DNA of 34,370 nucleotides, from NCBI GenBank assembly GCA_018399235.1, contig JAGYOX010000022.1, positions 1 to 34,370 on the forward strand. The letters are read 5' to 3'. Numbering within the stretch: the stretch's first letter is position 1; each line of letters starts with the position of its first letter. Under the pieces are notes generated by a model, which had not been told where the DNA came from, ran no database searches, and was given only the letters and a program-made list of their open reading frames with translations. Origin of the DNA: Desulfobacterales bacterium. Lineage in GTDB: Bacteria > Desulfobacterota > Desulfobacteria > Desulfobacterales > Desulfosalsimonadaceae. A program made the translations under genes and the position numbers. Shown piece by piece: positions 8,829 through 18,800 of the stretch.

Positions 8829-9171
8829 TTCTCGACCGAATCTCCTCCCCCGGATTCTGAATCCGAATTTGTTTTCGCTTCTCCTGTTCAACCGACCAAT
8901 TATTTCCGCTGAGTTCGATTGATGATGCCCTGCACAGGTTTTTGAACGAAGAAATGGTTGATCCTTTCCCCCCGGGCCGTGCCCGGGACCGAGCTTAAAA
9001 GTAACTTTTCGATGCGCTTAAGGCCTATATGGGTATAACAGATTGATTTCCTTGAACCTTACACCTTATACCCTATACCTTGTACCTTGAAATTACTTAG
9101 AAGAAGGCTTTCGCTCCTCGAATGACATGCGGAAGCCGTTAAACCAATGATACCGATAAGGAGGTATTATC
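8829..9171. other. Intergenic stretch with repeat element A
   Basis: 343 nt without a gene. It holds the CCCGGGC-cgt-GCCCGGG inverted repeat (8971-8987), the conserved arm CCCGGGACC...AAGTAACTTTT (8982-9009), a heptad array (9050-9098), a short piece of the TCGCTCCTCGAATGAC repeat (about 9107-9126) and the strong ribosome-binding site of the GAF gene (AAGGAGGT at about 9160). Nothing else is recognised between 8829 and 8970. Confidence 0.6.
8982..9103 (+). repeat. Composite heptad element, copy A
   Basis: The left arm at 8982-9009 reads CCCGGGACCGAGCTTAAAAG and then TAACTTTT. The right part is seven consecutive 7-mers (9050-9098: ccttgaa, ccttaca, ccttata, ccctata, ccttgta, ccttgaa, attactt) ending in ATTACTTAGAAG (9092-9103). 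The left arm recurs inverted at 27691-27718 with two mismatches and again at 34034-34061. The right junction recurs at 34285-34304 and inverted at 32831-32850. AAGTAACTT at the left and its near complement at the right act as inverted ends. Confidence 0.65.
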
Positions 9172-9783
9172 ATGAAAAAGCAAGTGATCAATTATGAAAC
9201 CCTGCTTAAAGTCACCAATTCAATCTCCCATTCCCGTGATCCGGAGGAGGTGGTGCTGCTGACCGCCGAGAGCGTTACACATGCATTAAATGTTAAGGGA
9301 TGCACGGTGTTTCTCATCAACAGACGCACTGAAGAGCTTGAGATCGCCGCATCTTACGGTCTGAGTAAGGAATACCTTAACAAAGGGCCGGTCAGCGCCA
9401 TGCATTCGATTGCCGAGTCATTGAGTGAAGGACCGGTGGCGATTGGTGATGTGTCGGATGATCCGAGGATTCAGTATCCCGAAGAAGCCCAAAAAGAGGG
9501 GATTGCCTCCATCCTGTCCGTCCCCATGACGGCCGGCGGAAGGATCATCGGGGCGCTCCGGGTATATACGGCTGAGCCTGCGGAATTTGACATGGATGAT
9601 GTCAATTTTGTTCAGGCCGTTACCAATATGACGGGTATGGCCATTGATATGGCAAGGCTTTATAAGGGTATGAAGGACAGCATTGAAATCCTTAAAACCA
9701 TGCGGGACCCCCGGACGCGAAAATCCAAGAGACGAACGCCCTATGAGGGGGTGCCCAAAAGTTTTACGCAGCCACAGCTATAA
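9172..9783 (+). CDS. GAF domain-containing protein
   Basis: 203-residue soluble protein made mostly of one GAF domain (about residues 20-160). The typical pattern is visible: an N-terminal helix with ISHSRDPEEVVLLTAESV, a strand KGCTVFLINRR, the central YGLSKEYLNKGPV and SIAESLSEGPVAIGDV, the strand SILSVPM..GRIIGALRVY and a final helix NFVQAVTNMTGMAIDMARLY. The last 40 residues are basic and Pro-rich with no known domain. No output domain (kinase, cyclase, HTH) is attached, so it is a stand-alone sensor or a binding partner. The ligand is unknown. The start is certain: AAGGAGGT lies 7 nt before the ATG. It converges on the PKS gene, with 30 nt between the two stops. Confidence 0.88.
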   Translation: MKKQVINYETLLKVTNSISHSRDPEEVVLLTAESVTHALNVKGCTVFLINRRTEELEIAASYGLSKEYLNKGPVSAMHSIAESLSEGPVAIGDVSDDPRIQYPEEAQKEGIASILSVPMTAGGRIIGALRVYTAEPAEFDMDDVNFVQAVTNMTGMAIDMARLYKGMKDSIEILKTMRDPRTRKSKRRTPYEGVPKSFTQPQL

Positions 9784-9813
9784 AGGTACTTGTGCCCTCT
9801 GAACCGGGCAAAT

Positions 9814-12800
9814 TCAATTTGGCCGCATAAGAATCGGCGTTAAATCCTGCTCAATCGCCGTCAATAACCGAATTCTGTTTTTTACCGGGAACATGTGATG
9901 ACCGGCGAGCTGTTGGAGCTTAAAGGCATCTGTCGTATGATGATGCCAGGCGGCAAGTTCCGCACGATCCACCAGCTCATCGGAGATGCCGCCAAAGGCG
10001 GTTATCGGACAATCAATTTTTGGTTTATCCTGATAGCGGTATGTATGAAATAATTTGGCGTCGGCATTAAAGAGGTTGAGCCATTCGGTCATGAAACCAT
10101 TATCCCCCTTCAGCGGTTCAGGGATTTCCATATGCGGCATCAACGTTTCATCAATCGGCTTGTTTTTCAGTAATGCCCCGTTTTTGGATGGGGGCGGCAT
10201 GGCGGCGACAAAAAGATGGAGAGGGGATTTACCGTTTTTTTGCATGAGGGCTTGGCTCAGTTCATAGGCGATCCATGATCCCATGCTGTGGCCGAAAAAC
10301 GCAAAAGGCTTTTCAAGATAGGGTTGAAGCGCCGCCACCAGGGCGTCAATCAAATCATCAAACCGGTTGAGCGGTTCTTCATAACGCCGCCCCTCCCGTC
10401 CCGGGAGCTGTACCGGGCACACATCAATGGCATCCGGCAGTGCTTCCGGCCAGCTTTGAAACAAAGATGCCGCTCCGCCCATATGGTGGAAGCAAAACAG
10501 GTTGATTGCAGCCTCTGGTTTTTCCTTTCGATAGGCCAGCCAACCGTTTGATTTTGGGCTTGCCGGCATCTCAACACCGGTTGGCTGCTTCTCTTCTTTT
10601 TTTATTGGTTCGGATATGAACTGCCCATCGGATTCAAGCGCCCCAAGAAGGGTTTCCGAAAGCCGGAAAATACTCGGATTTTCCATAAAATTTTCAGCAG
10701 TTAAACTAACATTGAGATCGGTCTGGATGATGTTGTTTAGCTCAACCGCCATCAATGAATCCAGGCCGGTTTCCTTCAGCGGCTGTTCGGGATCAAGCGG
10801 GGTGTCATCGGCAAGCCCCAGGACGTGGGCCACACGATCCTTCAAATATCCGGCGATGATATTTCTCCGCTGTTCGGGCGTTGCTTTGGTTATTTCCTGA
10901 ACCACCGGGGACTTGTCGTTCCCCTTTTGTTTTCGCTGGTCGGTGAAATTTTTGAAAACCGCCGGCATCATATTTTCTGGAAACCGGTTCAGAAATTCGG
11001 GCCAATTGATCGGTAATACGCCCGTCTGAACGGCTTTATGGGCGAGCACCCGATCCAGAATGTCAAGCCCCTTTTCCGGTTCAATCATTTCCATACCGGA
11101 AAACGCCGTACCTGAATTTTGGTTTTGGGATGTTTCCACCGCCATTCCCGATCCGGCCCATGGCCCCCAATTCACACTCAACGCGGGGAGGCCCTGACTT
11201 TTTCGATAATGGGCTAGGGAATCCATGAATGCATTTCCTGCGGCATAGTTGCCCTGGCCGGGCGAGCCCAGAAGGGCCGCAGCCGATGAAAACAGGACAA
11301 AAAAGTCGAGGGCCGTATCCTTCGTGAGCTGATGCAAATGCCAGGCGCCGGCGACTTTCGGCGCCATTACCCGTTCAAATGCGTCCCGCGAGAGGTTGAC
11401 CAGCATGCCGTCCTCCAATACGCCGGCGGCATGGAAGATGCCTTTAAGCGGCGGCATTTGGTTTCCTGTGGATTCAAATACGGCGGCGATGTCTTCGAAT
11501 CGGGAAATGTCGGCCTTTGCCTCAAAAACCGCCACTCCGGTCCGGGTTAGACCATCTATGGCTTTCCGGGCCTTTTGCGAGGGGCCGCGACGGCCGACCA
11601 GCACCAGATGGCGGGCCCCGTTTTGCGCCAGCCATTGGGCAATTTGCAGGCCGATGGCGCCATACCCGCCGGTGATCATGTAACAGGCCGAATCATGGAT
11701 CAGGTCGTTTCCCACTAGATCGCCTTCTCCGGGAAAAGTAATGACGACCTTGCCGATGTGCCTGGCCTGGGCCATGTACCTGAAGGCATTGACCGTATCC
11801 TGAACGGGGAACACCTCGTAAGGCAGTGCGTTTATTCGATTGTCAGCCAAACAGGTTATTATTTCAGAGAGCATGGAAGTGATGATCTGTCGGTCATTTC
11901 CGGCAATCTCGAGCAGATCAAACGGGTGGTAGGCGATATCCGGGCGAACCCGGCGCATCCGCTCCTCGTCCCAAATATCGATTTTTCCGATCTCAACGAA
12001 CCGTCCGCCTTTTGTCAGTGTAGATAAAGATTTCTCAATAAAATCCCCGTTCAGGCTGTTAAAGACCACATCCACCCCTTTGCCGTTTGTTTGCCTGAGG
12101 ATTTCGTCCGCAAAATCCAGCGCGCGGGAATTAAATACGTGATCAATGCCCTTGGATTTCAAAAAATCCCATTTGCCGGGGCTGGCTGTGGCAAATATTT
12201 CGGCGCCTGCCTTTTGGGCCAGCTGGATGGCCGCCTGGCCGACGCCGCCCGCAGCCGCATGAATCAGAATGGTTTCTCCGGCTTTTAATCCGGCCATCCG
12301 GTAGAGCCCGTACCACGCGGTCAGGAAGGTCATGGGAAGGGTTGCGGCTTCATCAAAGTTCAGGTTTTCAGGTTTTAACGCCACATATGCCTGGTCAACG
12401 CATACGAACTTGGCCAGGCTCCCCACGGCAAACGCCCCGATCACTTGATCGCCGGGTTTAAAACGTTTGACTTTCTTTCCTACAGAGGCCACCACTCCGG
12501 CGCATTCCCCACCGAAAGGAAGCATCTCCTCGGATTCAATGCCCAACTCTTCGGTGATTTTCTTCATCATGCCCAGGGCGTTTAAAACATCCCGAAAGTT
12601 TAAGCCAGCGGCGCAGACCCGGATTTCAACCGCCTCCGGGCCGGGCTCGGACCGGTCGTGGGGGGCCAGATAGAGGTTTTCCAGAATGCCGTATTGGCTG
12701 GTTGCCAGTCGATAGGATGCGGATTCCGGAATGGACAGGCCGTCAGGGGTGTCCCCGGGATTTTCATTATATTCGGTCAGGCGGGCCACGAAGCGTCTCC

Positions 12801-15800
12801 CGCCTCGGAATGCGATCTGGTCCTCTTCATCCGGCTGCCATATGGCTTGGAACAATGCCTCTGAGTCCACGGATGCTTCCTCTGGGTCCAAGTCAATCCG
12901 GGTGCAATGAAAAGAGGGATGCTCAAGGGCGATAACCCGGCCCATGCCCCATACCGGGGCCTGAGCTGGATCCGGGGTTTCGGTTTTGGCGTCAATCGAC
13001 TGGCTGCCGCGGGTGACGATCCACAGGCGGGGGGAATGGGCTGCAGAGGCCAGGGACTGGATCAGGTAGAGCAGGCGGTCGCATCCAAGCATAGGGGTTC
13101 CGGCAATGGCTTTGGATAAATCGGATGGCGTTTCTGCTGGCCAGAGGTAGATAATGCCCTGGATCGGTAGAGATTGATCGTCGGCCCGGGCGATAAGCGC
13201 TTTGAAATCATCCGGAGACGCCGGGTTGATGACGGAGTGACGGTTTTGCGCGTCATAATTAAATGTTTTTCCGGCTGTCACTCGAATACAGGACGCGCCA
13301 CTTGTTTCCAGATGTTCGGCAACCGCTCGGGACGGTTCGCTGTTATCCGTCAGCAGAAGCCAGAGGCCGGGCGCCTCAGTAAAGGGAGAGGCCTGACTTT
13401 TTTCCTTCGCCTCCCAGTCCAGTTCATAGAGCCAGCTATCCGGTTTTGAGCGGTTTTCAGCAAAAAGGATTTCGGGCTTCACCCGGCGCAATGTCAACCC
13501 CTCAACCCAGGCGGTGGGGCTGCCGTTGTCATCCAGGATATCCAGATCGGCCAGGTAGCTGTTTTGGCTATCTCTCTTGATATCTCCGGTCCGGCACCAC
13601 ATGCTGTCGTGGTTTATCCGGCGGACGCCCATCCGTTTGATGCCGACCGGGAGCAATGTGTCCTCGGTCTCCTCATCCATCGTACCTGCCAGAGACTGAA
13701 AGCAGGCATCCAGCAGGGCGGGTGGGAAGATATAGTCGCCTCCCTGCTGCTGGTATTTTGACGGCAACCGGATTTTGCCCAGCGCGTTACCGTTTTTGCG
13801 ATATAAATGTTCTATCCCCCGGAAATTGATGCCGTAATTCAACCCTTGGCTTCGCAGGCGGGAGTAAAACGTTTCCACCGGGATCTCTTCGGTAAATTCG
13901 GCTTTAACTTGCCGCCAATCCTCTATATTCTTGTCTCCCTGTTCCGGTTCGAGTTTTTTGACTCCGCCGGCCGCGTGAAGCACCCAGCCGTTTTGCCCGG
14001 AAGGGCATGCATCGCCGTTTTGCCCGGCATGGCTGTAAATATTGAAGCCAAACCCGTCTGTATTTTTGGACAGGACCACCTGCAGCTTCCGCGGGGCATT
14101 TTCATCCAGGAACAGCGCTTGGTGGAATGAGACATCCTCGAGGGCTACCTCATGCGTCTGAAGCGCCTGGGAACCCGCGTAAAGCGCCATTTCAAGATAT
14201 GCTGCGGCCGGGAAGACCACGCGGTCATAAACCATGTGGTCCTTTAAATAGGGCGGATGGCTAGGCTTTATGACAGACTCGTAAAGCGCCTCCTCATTTT
14301 TTAAAAGCGCCGAGGGAATCGGTCTGCCCAGCAGGGGATGACGGGCCTCGGCGGTATCGCGGGCGGATGCGTCCGGGATAGTTGGGCGGGCCTCAATCCA
14401 GTATCTTTTCCGTTGAAACGGGTAATTGGGCAGACTAACCCTTTTTTGGGCATAGCCCTGGTCTACCTGGTCCCACTTGACCCCGGCACCCCGCACATAG
14501 AGTTCGCCAAGGCACGTAAACATCTGCTGCCAGTCGTCTCTGCCGCGCCTTAAGCTGGGCAGCCACACGCAGTCTTTGTCCGGGATGCATCGCCTTCCCA
14601 TGCCCAGCAGAACCGGATCCGGTCCGCATTCGAGAAATATTCGGCAGCCATCCTCGAACAGGGTTTCCATGCTCCGGGCGAACTGGACCGGTTCCATGAT
14701 ATGGCGGCACCAGTATTCCGGCGAGGCGATACGCTCATCCACCGGCAGCCCGGTCCGGTTTGAAATCAGGGGCAGGCAAGGCGGCGCATATTCAACAGCG
14801 GCAGCCGTTTCGGAGAATTCATCCAGCATGGGCGCCATCAGCGGGGAATGGAAAGCGTGGGACACGGACAGACGTTTGGATTTAATCCCCTCTGCGGAAA
14901 TCGCATCTATCACAGCATCCATGTTTTCCTTGCCGCCCGAGATGACCAGGCTCTGGGGGCCGTTATAGGCGGCGATACAGACATCATTCGCATATTTTGT
15001 CAGAACCGGCGCAATCGCCTCGGGGGTTGCCATCACTGCTGCCATGGCCCCTTTTGCCGGCAGGCGCTGCATCAGGCGGCCTCTTGCCGCGGTCAGCCGC
15101 AGGCCGTCTTCAAGGGAAAATACGCCGGCAAGGCAGGCCGCCACGTATTCCCCGATGCTGTGGCCCATTACCGCCGCCGGAAGTATTCCCCAGGATTCCC
15201 AGAGACGGGCCAGCCCATATTCGATGGCAAAGAGCGCGGGCTGGGTATATGCGGTCTGATGGATGGTGCCGGAGGTTTCGGATGCATCAAAAATGAGATC
15301 CGTCAGCGGCTTGTCAAGATAGGGGCGAAGCAGGGCGTCGCATGCCTCGATGTGCTCCCGGAAGACCGGCTGGGTGTCAAAAAGCGATTTTGCCATACCC
15401 GGATACTGGGACCCCTGGCCGGTAAACAGGAAGGCAATGGGGATATCGGCGTTTCTTGCCGTACTGCCCTTAATGATGCCGGTGGCGGTACCTCCTGAGG
15501 CCGCCGCCGCGAGTTTGTCCTTTAGTTCCGTGGTGGTTGATGCCACAATGCCCAGCCGATGGCGAAAATGGCCTCGCCCGGTATTGGCCGAATAGCAGAG
15601 ATCTCCGGCAGCCATGTCCGGCTGCTTGGATAGGTGGTTGGCGTATCGTTCAGCCAGTTCGAGCAGCGCCGCATCGGTTTTTGCGGAAAGGGTTAACAGG
15701 TGAAACGGTCGTTTTTGATCCGTATTTGTCTTGCGCCGGACCGGCGCTTCCTCCACAATCAAGTGCGCGTTTGTTCCTCCGAAGCCAAAGCTGCTGATTC

Positions 15801-18800
15801 CCGCCAGACGGCGCTTGTTGTTAGACCAGGGCTGCTGGGAAGTGGGTACGGCAATCGGTGTGCCATCCAGAGGGACATGGGGTGTGGGCGTATGGTAGTG
15901 GAGGTTGGGCGGAATAATGCCATTTTGAATGCTCATCACCACCTTGATCAGGCTGGCCATCCCGGAGGCCGCTTCAAGGTGGCCGATATTTGATTTCACG
16001 GATCCGATCCAGCATGTGTTCTCCGGAGTCCGGTCTTTGGCCAGGACGTTTTTCAGGCCGCCCAGCTCGATCGGGTCGCCGATGGCCGTGCCCGTGCCGT
16101 GGGCTTCAATATATCCCAGATCCATAGCCTCCACACCAGCGTCGGCAAGGGCGCGGTTGAGCACGCGCTGCTGGGCCGGCCCGCTGGGGGCGGTCAGGCT
16201 GTTGCTGCGCCCGTCCTGGTTGACGGCGGTCCCGCGGATGACCGCAAGTATCTCGTCGCCGTCCGCAAGCGCGTCTGAAAACCGTTTTAAAATCACTACG
16301 CCGCAACCCTCGCCCCGGACATAGCCGTCCGCGTCTGCATCAAAGCTTTTGCACTTTCCATTCGGCGCCATCATACCGGCCTGAGAAAAACTGACGGTAA
16401 TCTGCGGGCTTAAAATCATATTGGCCCCGCCGGCAATCGCCATATCGCACTCCCCTGTTCGCAGGCTTTGGCAGGCTTGGTGGAGGGCGACCAGGGAGGA
16501 CGAGCAGGCGGTGTCCACCGCCCAACTCGGCCCATGCAGGTTCAGCCAGTAGGAAATCCGGTTGGCGGCGATACAGAGGGCGTTTCCCGGCCCGGCATAG
16601 GCATCCATGGCCGCCGGCGTATTGAAATGATTCCGGGAGTAATCGCTTCCGCTGATGCCGATAAATACGCTGGTCGAAGAGTTATCCAGCTTCTCGGCGG
16701 GAAACCCCGCATTTTCCAGTGCCTCCCAGGTGGTTTCCAGCAAAAGCCGCTGCTGCGGGTCCATATGGGCGGCTTCGCGCGGTGAAATACCGAAAAATTT
16801 CGGGTCAAACTTATCCACATCATCCAAAAAACCGCCCCACCGGGTGTTCATTTTTCCCGGTGTGCCTGTTTTTTCGTCGTAAAACGCCTCCCGGTCCCAT
16901 CGGTCCGCTGGCACCTCCGTGATGGCATTGGTTTGATTCACCACAAGCTCCCAGAAGGCCCGCGGGCTGTCCGCCCCGGGAAAGCGGCAACCCATGCCGA
17001 CGATGGCAATGCTCGGGTTTTCCGTGGTATTCGAGACCGCCCGATGACGGCTTTCTGCAGCCGTATCAGGGGCATCCGCCAAATGCTTGGAAAGCGCTTC
17101 GATGCTCGGATAGTCGTAGGCCAGTGTGGGCGGCAGGCGCCTGGACAGGTGTTCTTCAAGCTCACCGGCAAGGCCGACGGCGTCAACCGAATCCAGCCCG
17201 TAGCGGGAAAAAGGCGTTCGTGTATCAATCTCTTCCGCTGGCATCCGCAGGGTTTTTGCCAGCCATTTTTTCAGCCATTTTTCTATGTCCGCCGCTGTTC
17301 GGAGGGATTCAGCGGGAGGACGGGGCTGGGTTTGACCTTTCTGGGTATCCTCCGTCGGTTTATTAGATCTCAGTCCGTCGGTCTCCCGCCATTTGGCGAC
17401 GACCTCGAGTGAGTCTGCCAGGTATCCTTCCCGACAGGCATGCCGCCTGAGTTTACCGCTCGAAGTTTTGGGGATGCTTCGCGGTTTTAACAGCCAAATG
17501 GCATAAACATTCAATGATTCCGCATCAATAATTGCCCGGTGGATGCCGCTGATAATCTCATCCGTCTCCTCCTGGTTGATTTCCCCGTTCCTGACCTCGT
17601 AGACCAGGCCCAGCCGTTCTTCGCCCGCCACCTCAACCGGAAAGGCCGCCCCGCAGCCCGGGCGGAGCGCCCCATGGCTTTTTTCGGCGATCAATTCGAT
17701 ATCCTGGGGATAATAGTTGCGCCCGCGGATGATGATCAGGTCCTTTATCCGGCCGGTCACATAGAGGTCGTCGCCCTCCATGAAGCCCATATCGCCTGTT
17801 CGCAGAAACGGCCCCCCGCCGGCGTCAGCAAGGTAGGCATGAAAGGTTTCTTCAGTCAGGACGGGCTGGTTCCAGTAGCCATGCGCCACGTTGGGCCCGG
17901 CCACCCAGATTTCCCCGACCTCCCCATCAGCGCATTGCCGGCGGGTTTCAGGGTCTGCGATAACAATTTGTTCCGGGGCTTTTGCCTGTCCGCTGCTGGT
18001 GAATGTTTTCTGCCCGGCCGTCTGCGCCGGGTTTTTTTCAGCCCGGTTGACCCCCAGGGCGCTTCCGTTAATCGAAGTTATCCGCGGGCGCGCCCCTTTT
18101 TTTCCGCCTGAAACGAACAGGGTGGCCTCGGCCATGCCGTAGCAGGGATAAAAGGCCTCCCTTTTGAAGCCGCAATCCGAAAACGCATTGACAAACGCCG
18201 TCAGGGTCTCTTCGCGGACCGGTTCAGCGCCGTTAAAAGCCACCTGCCAGCAGCTCAGATCCAGCTGTTCTTTCTCGCGAGTCGTCACCTTCCGTGCGCA
18301 CAGGTCATAGGCAAAGTTGGGGCCGCCGTTTGTGGTGGCCCGGTATTTTGAGATGGCGAAAAGCCAGCGGACCGGCTTTTGAAGAAACATCAGGGGCGAC
18401 ATCAATACGGTGCCCACGCCGAGATAAATGGGCTGCAGGATACCGCCGATCAGGCCCATGTCATGGTAGGGCGGCAGCCAGGATACGCCGAAGGTTTCCG
18501 GCGTATCTTCAAAGCCGGCCTGAATCAGGGCGGCGTTTTCCAGGAGATTGCCATGGCTGACCATAACCCCCTTGGGCGTTCCGGTAGAGCCGGACGTATA
18601 TTGCAAAAAAGCCAGGTTTTCCCTGGTGATCACTGGTAAATCATCTTGTCCAATGGGAGCTGTGTTTAGGTCTTCGGTTGCCAGCCATTTTATCTTGTTT
18701 AAATCCGGGTCATCCGCAAGGAGATCCCGCGCAAACCCAATCACCAGTTGGGTGCTCAGCGCCAACTTTATGCCGGCGTCCCGGGTCATCGCTTTTAAGC

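Noticed and set aside
9787-9815. TGCCC/GGGCA hairpin between the GAF and PKS stops as a shared terminator
   Set aside because: A stem of only 5 bp with an 8-nt loop and no T run is too weak to call.
14848-15498. 216-codon open frame on the plus strand inside the PKS gene
   Set aside because: It is antisense to intact, motif-bearing KS-AT coding sequence, has no recognisable domain and no ribosome-binding site. Long antisense frames are expected in GC-rich coding DNA.
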